From Pseudomonadota bacterium (GTDB lineage Bacteria > Pseudomonadota > Alphaproteobacteria > Rhodobacterales > Rhodobacteraceae): 64,000 nt of DNA. The translations under genes and the position numbers were made by a program. Shown one piece after another: positions 56,359 through 64,000 of this stretch (the first letter of the stretch is position 1; every line of letters starts with the position of its first letter). Under the pieces are notes generated by a model. The model saw only the letters and a list, made by a program, of their open reading frames with translations, was not told the DNA's origin and searched no databases. The stretch lies in contig JAIUPC010000007.1 of the NCBI GenBank assembly GCA_020161655.1, positions 248,001 through 312,000 on the forward strand, given 5' to 3'.

Positions 56359-57594
56359 ATGTACGATTTCATAGTGCTCGGCGACTGGCTGGAATTTGCG
56401 GTGCGCTGGCTTCATGTCATCACCGCCATTGCCTGGATCGGGTCGTCCTTCTACTTCGTGGCGCTCGACCTTGGCCTGCACCGCGACCGCAACCTCGCAA
56501 GCGGCGCGGATGGCGAGGAATGGCAGGTCCACGGCGGCGGCTTCTACCATATCCAGAAATACCTCGTGGCGCCGGAGCGGATGCCCGACGACCTCGTCTG
56601 GTTCAAATGGGAAAGCTATGCGACCTGGCTGTCGGGCTTCGCCTTGCTGGCGCTGGTCTATTACCTTGGCGCGGACCTCTACCTTGTCGATCCCAGTGTC
56701 GCCGACCTGAAGGTCTGGCAGGCTATCCTGATCTCGGTCGGATCGCTGGCGCTGGGATGGGTGCTTTACGACACGCTCTGTAAGTCGAAGCTGGGCGACA
56801 ATCCGACGACTTTGATGGTGCTTCTCTACCTCATCCTCGTGGCGATGGCCTGGGGCTATACGCAGGTCTTCACCGGGCGCGCGGCGCTTCTGCATCTGGG
56901 CGCCTTCACCGCGACGATCATGTCGGCCAATGTCTTCATGGTCATCATCCCCAACCAGAAGATCGTCGTCGCCGACCTGGTCGCCGGCCGCATTCCCGAT
57001 CCGAAATTCGGCAAGATCGCCAAGCTGCGCTCGACGCACAACAACTACCTGACGCTGCCGGTCATCTTCATGATGCTGTCGAACCACTATCCGCTGGCCT
57101 TCGCGAGCCGGTACAACTGGGTCATCGCCAGCCTCGTCTTCCTGATGGGCGTGACGATCCGGCACTGGTTCAACACCCGCCATGCGCGGAAAGGGAGCCC
57201 GACCTGGACCTGGCTTGCCACCGTTCTCATCTTCATCGTGATCGCCTGGCTGTCGACGGCGCCCCTCTTCCGGGCGGAATCGGAAGCGGCATTGCCGCTT
57301 TCCCCGGCCCAGCAGAAATTCGCGGATGCGGCGGATTTTGCCGAGGTTTCGGACATCGTCATGGGCCGCTGTTCGATGTGCCACGCGGCGGAGCCGGGCT
57401 ATGAGGGCATCCATTATGCGCCGAAGGGCGTGATGCTGGACCGGCCGGACGAGATCGCCCGCTGGGCGCCCAAGATCTACCTTCAGGCCGGGGTCAGCCA
57501 TGCGATGCCGCCGGCAAATGTGTCCTTCATCGAGCCAGAAGAGCGTGCGAAGATTGTCGCCTGGTATCGCCGCGTGACGCAGGGCGATGGGTGA
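56359..57594 (+). CDS. puuD: Urate hydroxylase PuuD (membrane, cytochrome c fused)
   Basis: 411 residues. The N-terminal two thirds has about eight membrane helices beginning with WLEFAVRWLHVITAIAWIGSSFYF, with conserved His residues; the C-terminus is a cytochrome c domain with CSMCH (about residue 338) and later Met ligands near HAMPPAN. PuuD converts urate to 5-hydroxyisourate, feeding electrons to the respiratory chain, in bacteria that lack soluble uricase. Other purine-catabolism genes are not in the window. A GGGGCGGAGGGCGGC stretch precedes the ATG. Confidence 0.93.
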   Translation: MYDFIVLGDWLEFAVRWLHVITAIAWIGSSFYFVALDLGLHRDRNLASGADGEEWQVHGGGFYHIQKYLVAPERMPDDLVWFKWESYATWLSGFALLALVYYLGADLYLVDPSVADLKVWQAILISVGSLALGWVLYDTLCKSKLGDNPTTLMVLLYLILVAMAWGYTQVFTGRAALLHLGAFTATIMSANVFMVIIPNQKIVVADLVAGRIPDPKFGKIAKLRSTHNNYLTLPVIFMMLSNHYPLAFASRYNWVIASLVFLMGVTIRHWFNTRHARKGSPTWTWLATVLIFIVIAWLSTAPLFRAESEAALPLSPAQQKFADAADFAEVSDIVMGRCSMCHAAEPGYEGIHYAPKGVMLDRPDEIARWAPKIYLQAGVSHAMPPANVSFIEPEERAKIVAWYRRVTQGDG

Positions 57595-57662
57595 GGGGTT
57601 GGGGCGACAAGTTTCGCTCGAAATTCACAAGTGAAACAGAGGGTTGCGCCTGACCCGAGGGT

Positions 57663-57692
57663 GGGCGCCATCGCGCCCGCCCTGGGGGCGGG
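57663..57692. terminator. Overlapping GC hairpins between puuD and galM
   Basis: GGGCGC-CATC-GCGCCC (57663-57678) and CCCGCCC-TGG-GGGCGGG (57676-57692), both perfect, in the 160-nt gap between two converging genes. They are probably a bidirectional terminator; no T tract follows. Nothing else was seen in this gap. Confidence 0.5.
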
Positions 57693-57754
57693 TCGGGCGC
57701 GGCCCGGAACGCTTTGGGCGTGCCGGGCGGGGGCAATCGCCGCGCCAGATAGCC

Positions 57755-58732
57755 TCAGCCCTTCGCGAACCGCCATTCGGTGATCTGGGGGTAGGTTTCG
57801 CCGGGGTTCAATGCGACCGAGGGAAAGCCTTGATGGTTCGGCGCGTCGGGCCAGCCCTGCGCCTCGATGGCGACGCCCTCGCCGCCGGCATTGCCGGGCC
57901 GGGCGGCGCCGCTGCCGTCGTAGACCTGCACGCCGGGTTCGGTCGTCGAAAGCACCATGCGCAGGCCCGAGACTCCGGTCAGTTCAAGGACCGGGCGCAG
58001 CGCCACCCTGCCCCGCGAGAGGCAAAAGCAGGTGTCGAGCGGCGGGTTGCCGGGTCCGGCGATCCGCCCTTCGCGGAAGTCGAACTCGGTGCCGGCAACG
58101 GCGGCGATTTCCCCGGTTGGCAGCACGGCGGCATCGGCGGGCAGGTAGGCATCGGCGGCGATCTTCAGCCAGTGGCCCTGCCAGTTGGCGCTGCCGTCGA
58201 GGTTCCAGTAGCTGTGATTGGCGGCGTTGAAGAGCGTCGGGCGGTCGGTATCCGCCACGACCTCCATCCGTAGCGTATCGGAGGCGGCAAGCGAATAGGT
58301 CACGCGCAGGGACCGGTTGCCGGGAAAGCTGCCCTCGCCATCGGGGAGGTGCAGGCCGAGCGTCACATGGCCGGCCCCGGCTTCGTCAAGGTTCCAGACC
58401 TTCAGATGGGTTCCCGCCGGGCCGGAATGCAGGGCATCGGGGTGTCCCGGCGCGGACTGGAAGCGATGCTCCACCCCGGCAATGGGCGCGCGGCCGTCGC
58501 GGAGGCGGTTGGCGACCGGCGCGATCAGCGAGCCGTGAAAGCGCATCGGGCCTTCGTAATCGGCGATCTTGTCCGATCCGAGCGTCAAGCCGCGATCCAC
58601 CCCGGACAGGCGCACATCCTGAAGGATCGCCCCGAGCGTGAGGATGCGGACGGTGAGCGCGCCGGAGGACAGGGTGACGGCCTGAACCGTCTGCCCCGCT
58701 GCCGTGGTGCCGAATTCTGAAATTCTGGTCAT
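57755..58732 (-). CDS. galM: Aldose 1-epimerase
   Basis: 325 residues of the galactose mutarotase family. Conserved blocks: FHGSLIAPVANRLRDG (Arg), NAANHSYWNLDGS with the catalytic His, and the C-terminal base-Glu region NPGETYPQITEWRF. Interconverts anomers of hexoses in the cytoplasm. It lies 3 nt after the PHP-type hydrolase gene, so the two form one transcript, perhaps linked to sugar uptake outside the window. Confidence 0.93.
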   Translation of the reverse strand: MTRISEFGTTAAGQTVQAVTLSSGALTVRILTLGAILQDVRLSGVDRGLTLGSDKIADYEGPMRFHGSLIAPVANRLRDGRAPIAGVEHRFQSAPGHPDALHSGPAGTHLKVWNLDEAGAGHVTLGLHLPDGEGSFPGNRSLRVTYSLAASDTLRMEVVADTDRPTLFNAANHSYWNLDGSANWQGHWLKIAADAYLPADAAVLPTGEIAAVAGTEFDFREGRIAGPGNPPLDTCFCLSRGRVALRPVLELTGVSGLRMVLSTTEPGVQVYDGSGAARPGNAGGEGVAIEAQGWPDAPNHQGFPSVALNPGETYPQITEWRFAKG

Positions 58733-58735
58733 GGC

Positions 58736-59653
58736 CTATTTCCACACCGGATTGGACCAGGCCCGCTTGCCGGCCCGGTCGACGACGGTGACGCGCAGCC
58801 AGGGCGACTTGCGGAAGCGTTCGAGCGGCAGCGAGGCGCGGGTCATCGAGAGGCCGTGGACGGCCTTTGCCGCCTGGCCGTGCCCCTGCACGATCACCGA
58901 CACGGCGGCGGAGCATTCGACCTCGATGGTCTTTTCGGTCAGCTCGACCCGACGGATTTCCGGGCCTTGCGTCGAATAGTTGTGGCCGGCCTTCAGCGCC
59001 GCGACAAGGGCGTCGGGGTCGTTCTCCTCGGCCTTGACCATGACCCAGCCGCCGAAATGGTCGGGTTCGGAGAAATGCGCGTCATCGGTGGCGACAAGGT
59101 TGATGCGCCGGCCTTCGGAGAGGAGAAGGTCGTTGATGGCGAAGCCGTCGGCGCGGTCGCAGCCGGCCCAGCAGCCGTGGTTATAGGTTTCGACCGCATG
59201 CGCCGCCTCCACGGTGCGGGCATCGGCGAGGGTGAGGCCCGACCACTGCGGATGTGCAATTGCAACAAAAGCACCGGCATTCCGCGCCCGGAACGCCAGA
59301 TCAGCTGCAGATTCCGAACCTTCGACCGGGCTGAAATGCGGCGCCTCGGGCGGGGCGAAGTCATCCGGCAGGCCGACGGCGAGGATGTGCCAAAGCTCAC
59401 CGTTCGATTGCCGGCCGGTATGAAGCTCGGCCCCGATGATGGTGGTGAAATCAGGGGTGCGGAAGGCGCGGGTATCGGTCATCGGGTATTTGTAGAAGCC
59501 GACGAAATGATCGGTCAGGGCCATGAAATCATAGCCTTCGTCGCGGTAGCGCCGGCAGACCTCCTCCGGTTCGAGAACACCGTCGGAGCGGGTGGAATGG
59601 GTGTGGAGGTTGCCCCGCCAGAAACGTCCGGGGGCGGTGAATGCGTCGGTCAT
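58736..59653 (-). CDS. CehA/McbA-type PHP-fold metallohydrolase
   Basis: 305 residues from the ATG at 59653 (MTDAFTAPGRFWRGNLHTHS). Metal motif NLHTHSTRSDG (HxH...D) near residue 15, VALTDHFVGF, further His in IAHPQWSG and TDDAHFSE. This is the PHP superfamily, with CehA/McbA-like carbaryl hydrolases as named members. Phosphoesterase or esterase activity is likely; coupling with galM hints at a sugar-phosphate or glycoside substrate. Confidence 0.85.
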   Translation of the reverse strand: MTDAFTAPGRFWRGNLHTHSTRSDGVLEPEEVCRRYRDEGYDFMALTDHFVGFYKYPMTDTRAFRTPDFTTIIGAELHTGRQSNGELWHILAVGLPDDFAPPEAPHFSPVEGSESAADLAFRARNAGAFVAIAHPQWSGLTLADARTVEAAHAVETYNHGCWAGCDRADGFAINDLLLSEGRRINLVATDDAHFSEPDHFGGWVMVKAEENDPDALVAALKAGHNYSTQGPEIRRVELTEKTIEVECSAAVSVIVQGHGQAAKAVHGLSMTRASLPLERFRKSPWLRVTVVDRAGKRAWSNPVWK

Positions 59654-59853
59654 GCGAATCCCTCTTGGTCGCCGCAAGCTTGCCCGAACGCGAAAGCCGC
59701 GCAAGGGAGAGGACACAATCCCGTCCGATCCGTTCAATTCTCCGAAGAATGCTGGAAAATTGGGGCGTTGGATGCTACTTTTGCCATAGTCCGGCGTTAG
59801 ACTGGATGTGGCATTGAGTGAAACGGGCAGGTTTGGCCCGTGAGGCAGCGGAC

Positions 59854-60330
59854 ATGAAGAAACTGGATATGGGCGCGCAAACGCCCCAGGAGACGGAATC
59901 CCAATACGCGGCGCTTTGCTTCCGGCGGACGGGCAAGAATGAGCATGAGGTGCTGCTCATCACCAGCCGCGATACCGGGCGCTGGATCATCCCGAAGGGC
60001 TGGCCGATGAAGGGCAAGAGCGGGTCGGAATGCGCACTCCGCGAGGCTTTCGAGGAAGCGGGGGTCGAGGGCCTTCCCTGGCCGATGCCGATCGGGGTCT
60101 ATGCCTATGACAAGGTGCTGACTTCGGGCCTGCAGCCCTGCATCGTCTCGGTCTATCCGGTCGAAGTCGACCGGATGCGCAACGAGTTTCCCGAAAAGGG
60201 CCAGCGCGAGCGGAAATGGTTCAAGCCGAAGAAGGCGGCCGAGAAGGTCGACGAACCGGAGCTTCGGTCGCTGCTCAAATCCTTCGATCCGGGAAAGGCA
60301 GGAAAGGCGCTGGGGACTTCCGACGCTTGA
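59854..60330 (+). CDS. Nudix hydrolase
   Basis: 158 residues from the ATG at 59854 (a GTG at 59818 is possible). Nudix box: GWPMKGKSGSECALREAFEEAGV. The catalytic REAFEEAGV is intact, but the first Glu of the GX5E part is Lys, as in the PKGWP subfamily of alphaproteobacterial Nudix proteins close to DIPP (diphosphoinositol polyphosphate phosphohydrolase). It would hydrolyse a nucleoside diphosphate-linked or polyphosphate compound. Followed by DUF1178 on the same strand. Confidence 0.88.
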   Translation: MKKLDMGAQTPQETESQYAALCFRRTGKNEHEVLLITSRDTGRWIIPKGWPMKGKSGSECALREAFEEAGVEGLPWPMPIGVYAYDKVLTSGLQPCIVSVYPVEVDRMRNEFPEKGQRERKWFKPKKAAEKVDEPELRSLLKSFDPGKAGKALGTSDA

Positions 60331-60384
60331 ATTCCGGCCTGCGACTGGCCAGATATGGTTGAGACCCAACCGGACCCGAAGGGC

Positions 60385-60804
60385 ATGATCCGTTACGCGC
60401 TCACCTGTGACGAGAAGCACGGCTTCGACAGCTGGTTCCAGTCTGCCGAAGCTTACGACCGCTTGCGCGGCGCGGGGCTGGTGAGTTGTTCCATCTGCGG
60501 ATCGACCGAGGTGGAAAAGCTGCTGATGGCGCCGGCGGTGCGGCCCGCCCGCAAGGCGGCGGCGACGCTGACCGCGCCCGCGAACCCGGTCGAGGAGGCC
60601 TTCGCCAAGATGCGCCGGACGGTCGAGGAAAACTCCGAATACGTCGGCATGAACTTCGCTTCCGAGGCGCGGGCCATGCATGACGGCGACACGCCGCACC
60701 GGTCGATCTACGGCGAGGCGAAGATGGAAGAGGCGCGGAGCCTGATCGAGGACGGCGTGCCGGTGGCGCCCTTGCCCTTCATGCCGAGCCGGAAAACCAA
60801 CTGA
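60385..60804 (+). CDS. DUF1178 family protein
   Basis: 139 residues from the ATG at 60385 (MIRYALTCDEKHGFDSWFQS). Two Cys pairs (Cys-8 context and CSICGS near 35) suggest a small zinc site, followed by VEEAFAKMRRTVEENSEYVG and ARAMHDGDTPHRSIYGEA, the family's conserved core. Function unknown; the family is common in Proteobacteria near Nudix and mutT-like genes. It is 4-16 nt before the SDR gene. Confidence 0.9.
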   Translation: MIRYALTCDEKHGFDSWFQSAEAYDRLRGAGLVSCSICGSTEVEKLLMAPAVRPARKAAATLTAPANPVEEAFAKMRRTVEENSEYVGMNFASEARAMHDGDTPHRSIYGEAKMEEARSLIEDGVPVAPLPFMPSRKTN

Positions 60805-60820
60805 ACTGATGGGGACGCGG

Positions 60821-61465
60821 ATGCGGGTGCTTGTCACCGGAGCCAACCGGGGTATCGGCGCGGCGCTTGTGGCAGGCTGTCGGGCGCGGGGCGATGAGGC
60901 TATCGGGACGGCGCGGAGGCCCGAAGCTGGGCTTCTGCCACTCGACGTGACCGATCCGGCCTCGGTCCGGGCGCTGGCGGGGGCGCTGGAGGGGCAGCCG
61001 CTCGATCTTCTCGTCTGCAATGCCGGGGTCTATCTCGACAAGGGCCAGACGCTCGCCACCGGCTATCCGCCCGAGCTTTGGGCGGCGGGTTTTGCGGCCA
61101 ATGTCACCGGGGTCTTTCAAACCATTCAGGCGCTTATGCCAAACCTACGCGCCGCGAAGGGGCGGATCGCGATCATCTCGTCGATGATGGCCTCGGATAC
61201 GCGGGCGCCGGGTGGGAGCTATGTCTACCGCGCGTCGAAGGCCGCCGCGCTGAACCTCGGGCGCAATCTTGCCGCCGACCTCAGCGGCGAAGGCATCGCG
61301 GTCGGCATCTATCACCCCGGCTGGGTCAAGACCGAGATGGGCGGCGGCGGGGCGGATATCGAAGTGGCGGACTCGGCGGCTGGGCTGCTGGCGCGGTTCG
61401 ATGCGCTGACGCCGGCGACGACGGGGTGTTTCGAGGACTGGCAGGGCAAGGCGCCGGCGTTCTAG
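60821..61465 (+). CDS. Short-chain dehydrogenase/reductase
   Basis: 214 residues from the ATG at 60821 (MRVLVTGANRGIGAAL); an ATG at 60809 gives four more. The NAD(P) motif TGANRGIG, NAG (LVCNAGVYLD), the catalytic Ser region IAIISSMMASD and YxxxK (YVYRASKAA) are complete. It resembles classical SDRs without a known substrate (C-factor/CsgA-like group). Same strand and close spacing with DUF1178. Confidence 0.9.
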   Translation: MRVLVTGANRGIGAALVAGCRARGDEAIGTARRPEAGLLPLDVTDPASVRALAGALEGQPLDLLVCNAGVYLDKGQTLATGYPPELWAAGFAANVTGVFQTIQALMPNLRAAKGRIAIISSMMASDTRAPGGSYVYRASKAAALNLGRNLAADLSGEGIAVGIYHPGWVKTEMGGGGADIEVADSAAGLLARFDALTPATTGCFEDWQGKAPAF

Positions 61466-61546
61466 GAGCCAACCGCCCCTTGCCCTTGGCCCGCCCTCCG
61501 CATAAGAAGCGCGCGATTTGACCTTGCGGGCGCCAGGAGGGCCGGA

Positions 61547-62809
61547 ATGCCGCTTCTCGTGATGAAATTCGGCGGAACCTCGGTGGCTGACCTCAGCCGC
61601 ATCAAGAACGCCGCCGAGAAGGTCAAACGCGAGGTCGCGCGCGGCTATGACGTCATCGTCATCGTCAGCGCCATGTCCGGCAAGACCAATGAGCTTGTCG
61701 GCTGGGTCGAACAGACATCCCCCCTCTATGACGCGCGCGAATATGATGCCGTCGTCGCCTCGGGCGAGAACGTCACCGCTGGCCTGATGGCGCTGACGCT
61801 GCAGGAGATGGACGTGCCGGCGCGGTCCTGGCAGGGCTGGCAGGTGCCGATCAACACCACCTCGCAGCACGCCGCCGCCCGCTTCATGTCGATCCCGCGC
61901 GACAATATCGACGCAAAATTCGCCGAGGGCTTCAAGGTCGCCGTCGTCGCCGGTTTCCAGGGCCTGAGCCACGAGGGCCGCGTCACCACGCTGGGCCGCG
62001 GCGGATCGGATACCACCGCCGTCGCCTTCGCCGCCGCCTTTGCCGCGGAACGCTGCGACATCTACACCGACGTGGACGGCATCTACACCACCGACCCGCG
62101 CATCAGCCCCAAGGCCCGCAAGCTGGACAAGATCGCCTTCGAGGAGATGCTTGAGCTCGCCTCGCTCGGCGCCAAGGTCCTGCAGACGCGCTCGGTCGAA
62201 CTGGCGATGCGCTACAAGGTGCGCCTGCGCGTCCTGTCCTCCTTCGAGGATACTGATGACAACTCCGGAACCCTGGTCTGCGACGAGGATGAAATCATGG
62301 AATCGAAAGTCGTTTCTGGCGTCGCCTATTCCCGCGACGAAGCCAAGCTTACCCTCGTCACGGTCGAGGACCGGCCCGGCGTCGCCTCGGCGATCTTCGG
62401 GCCTTTGTCCGAGGCCGGCGTCAACGTCGACATGATCGTCCAGAACATCTCGGAAAAGGACTATGACGAGGCCCATCCCGGCGCCGTCACCGACATGACC
62501 TTCTCCTGCCCGGTCAATCAGGTCGCCCGCGCCAAGAAGGCGATGGAAGATGCCCGCAGCGCCGGCAAGATCAACTACGAAGACCTCGTCGTCGATACCG
62601 ATGTCGCCAAGATCTCGGTCGTCGGCATCGGCATGCGGTCCCATGCCGGCGTCGCCGCGCGGATGTTCGAGGCGCTTGCCGCCGAAAACATCAACATCAA
62701 GGTCATCTCAACCTCCGAGATCAAGATTTCGGTGCTGATCGACCGGAAATATATGGAACTCGCCGTGCAGGCGCTCCATGATGCCTTCGAATTGGAGAAG
62801 GTGGCCTGA
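61547..62809 (+). CDS. lysC: Aspartate kinase
   Basis: 420 residues. The N-terminal kinase domain has VMKFGGTSVADLSRIKNAA, VSAMSGKTNELVGWV and TTLGRGGSDTTAVAFAAA; the C-terminal half has two ACT domains (VTVEDRPGVASAIFGPLSEAGV; ISVVGIGMRSHAGVAARMFE) for feedback by lysine or threonine. First step of lysine/threonine/methionine/diaminopimelate synthesis. AGGAGGGCCGG before the ATG decides the start. Followed by ptsP after 20 nt. Confidence 0.97.
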   Translation: MPLLVMKFGGTSVADLSRIKNAAEKVKREVARGYDVIVIVSAMSGKTNELVGWVEQTSPLYDAREYDAVVASGENVTAGLMALTLQEMDVPARSWQGWQVPINTTSQHAAARFMSIPRDNIDAKFAEGFKVAVVAGFQGLSHEGRVTTLGRGGSDTTAVAFAAAFAAERCDIYTDVDGIYTTDPRISPKARKLDKIAFEEMLELASLGAKVLQTRSVELAMRYKVRLRVLSSFEDTDDNSGTLVCDEDEIMESKVVSGVAYSRDEAKLTLVTVEDRPGVASAIFGPLSEAGVNVDMIVQNISEKDYDEAHPGAVTDMTFSCPVNQVARAKKAMEDARSAGKINYEDLVVDTDVAKISVVGIGMRSHAGVAARMFEALAAENINIKVISTSEIKISVLIDRKYMELAVQALHDAFELEKVA

Positions 62810-62829
62810 TTTCGGCCCCACGGGGGGTA

Positions 62830-64000
62830 ATGCCCGAACGAAGTGAAAGCGAAAGTCGCAAGCTTCTCAGGCGCTTGCGTGACACTCTTGCGGAACCGGG
62901 CGCGGGGCAAGAGCGGCTTGATCGCATCACCCATCTCATCGCGGATTCGATGCAGACCCAGGTCTGTTCGATCTATCTCTTCCGTGACGATGACACGCTT
63001 GAGCTTTGCGCGACCGAAGGCCTGAAGAAGGAATCCGTCCACAAGACCCGGATGCGCCTTGGCGAGGGTCTGGTGGGACGGGTGGCGAAATCCTCGACCC
63101 CGATCAACACCGGCAATGCGCCCGCCGAAAAGGGCTTCCGCTACATGCCGGAGACGGGCGAGGAAATCTATTCCTCCTTCCTCGGTGTGCCGATCCAGCG
63201 GCTTGGCGAAAAGCTCGGCGTTCTTGTCGTCCAGTCGAAGGACGCGCGGCAGTTCTCCGACGATGAGGTCTATGCGATCGAGGTCGTGGCCATGGTGCTG
63301 GCCGAGATGACCGAGCTTGGCGCCTTCGTCGGCGAGGGCGAAGCGCTCAGCGCGCTTCATACCCATCCGGCGATGTTCCGCGGGTCCACCGGGCAGGAAG
63401 GCACGGCGGAAGGCCATGTCTGGCTGCATGAGCCGCGCGTCGTCATCACCAACCCGGTCGGCGACGACCCGGACGTGGAGCGGAAGCGGCTTCATGAAGC
63501 GGTCGAGCAGCTCAGGGTTTCGGTCGATGACATGATCTCTCTCGCCGATGGTCAGGGGGCGGAGCAGCGCGAGGTGCTGGAAGCCTACCGCATGTTCGCC
63601 CATTCGCGCGGCTGGATCCGGCGCATGGAAGAGGATATCGGCCGTGGCCTTTCCGCCGAAGCGGCGGTGGAAAAGGAACAGTCGACGGCGCGGGCCAGGC
63701 TTGAGACGGTGCCCGACGCCTATCTGCGCGACCGGCTTCATGACCTTGACGACCTTTCCAACCGGCTTCTCCGCCGCCTGACCGGACAGGGCACCGACAC
63801 CGGCGCCGAGATGCCGCAGGATCCGATCCTCGTCGCCCGCAACATCGGCCCGGCGGAGCTTCTGGACTATGGCCGGCGGCTGAAAGGGGTCGTGCTGGAA
63901 GAAGGCTCCGTCGGTTCCCATGCCGCCGTGGTGGCTCGCGCGCTGGCGATTCCGCTGGTGATCCATGCCGAGAAGATCACCACCGAGGCACTGAACGGCG
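62830..64000 (+). CDS. ptsP: Phosphoenolpyruvate-protein phosphotransferase PtsP (partial)
   Basis: The first 390 residues of EI-Ntr, cut by the window edge. The start is the ATG at 62830 (MPERSESESRKLLRRLRDTL). A GAF domain (about 20-165; RMRLGEGLVGRVAKSSTPIN) is followed by the enzyme I N-terminal domain (EAVEQLRVSVDDMISLADG, AYRMFAHSRGW) and reaches the phospho-His segment region with EEGSVGSHAAVVARALAIPLV, where the active His lies in GSHAAVVAR. It phosphorylates NPr in the nitrogen PTS. The lysC-ptsP order is usual in the Rhodobacterales. Confidence 0.95.
   Translation, partial: MPERSESESRKLLRRLRDTLAEPGAGQERLDRITHLIADSMQTQVCSIYLFRDDDTLELCATEGLKKESVHKTRMRLGEGLVGRVAKSSTPINTGNAPAEKGFRYMPETGEEIYSSFLGVPIQRLGEKLGVLVVQSKDARQFSDDEVYAIEVVAMVLAEMTELGAFVGEGEALSALHTHPAMFRGSTGQEGTAEGHVWLHEPRVVITNPVGDDPDVERKRLHEAVEQLRVSVDDMISLADGQGAEQREVLEAYRMFAHSRGWIRRMEEDIGRGLSAEAAVEKEQSTARARLETVPDAYLRDRLHDLDDLSNRLLRRLTGQGTDTGAEMPQDPILVARNIGPAELLDYGRRLKGVVLEEGSVGSHAAVVARALAIPLVIHAEKITTEALNG

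Noticed and set aside
61145-62644. A 499-codon open frame antisense to lysC
   Set aside because: Mirror of a very conserved housekeeping gene, with repetitive Gly/Asp/Val composition.
62575-63966. A 463-codon open frame antisense to ptsP
   Set aside because: The plus-strand frame from 62830 is clearly the GAF and enzyme I domains of PtsP.

Overview
The window looks like a chromosomal segment of a high-GC alphaproteobacterium, most likely of the order Rhodobacterales. The reasons are the dense GC-rich coding, the gene order hisD / UPF0262 / low-molecular-weight phosphatase / infA / maf / RNase E-G / yacG next to tRNA-Phe, lysC followed by ptsP, and families such as DUF2948, DUF2783 and DUF1178. 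No species can be named from the sequence alone.

Layout. 1-2656: a truncated ABC exporter, a DUF2948 gene, murA with a 50-residue basic ORF upstream, and tRNA-Thr. 2763-17236: two adjacent aromatic-catabolism clusters. The first (hpaF-E-D, an aromatic amino-acid decarboxylase, hpaG-like, hpaH, hpaI; divergent hpaR) is the homoprotocatechuate meta-cleavage route. The second (hmgA, fahA, an unusual metallo-beta-lactamase protein, an FAD hydroxylase and DUF2783; divergent hmgR-maiA) is the homogentisate route. Together they would carry tyrosine, phenylalanine and aromatic amine carbon to central metabolism. 17280-28470: a nitrogen/carboxylate catabolic cluster with a Tm-1-like protein, an APH-type kinase, a phospho-lyase-like class III PLP enzyme, an aldehyde dehydrogenase, a TctABC transporter, an IclR regulator, a second class III aminotransferase and a canonical MBL hydrolase. 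28480-32222: an IorAB-type molybdenum hydroxylase and MTA phosphorylase.

32247-50004 is an integrated mobile element of about 17.7 kb. It is bounded by a perfect 46-bp direct repeat: the right copy is the 3' part of an intact tRNA-Phe gene, the left copy an orphan fragment beside mtnP. It carries a tyrosine integrase, two small HTH proteins, MobC, a relaxase with two genes nested in another frame, a Fic protein, two consecutive phospholipase-D/helicase fusions (one ending in DUF3427), a retron (reverse transcriptase, a candidate msr-msd RNA with inverted repeats, and two accessory genes), and an overlapping gene chain XRE / membrane protein / FitA / FitB / restriction-modification fragment. 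No type IV secretion genes are seen, so it reads as a mobilizable element with defence cargo. The retron with HEPN-like and winged-helix partners, and the paired PLD-helicases beside it, are the best candidates for a poorly described system.

50131-64000 returns to core chromosome: yacG, RNase E/G, maf, infA, an intergenic cluster of palindromes, LMW phosphatase, UPF0262, hisD, LysR, urate hydroxylase puuD, aldose epimerase, a PHP-type metallohydrolase, Nudix, DUF1178, SDR, lysC and the start of ptsP. All functional assignments come from recognising motifs by eye; no database search was run.
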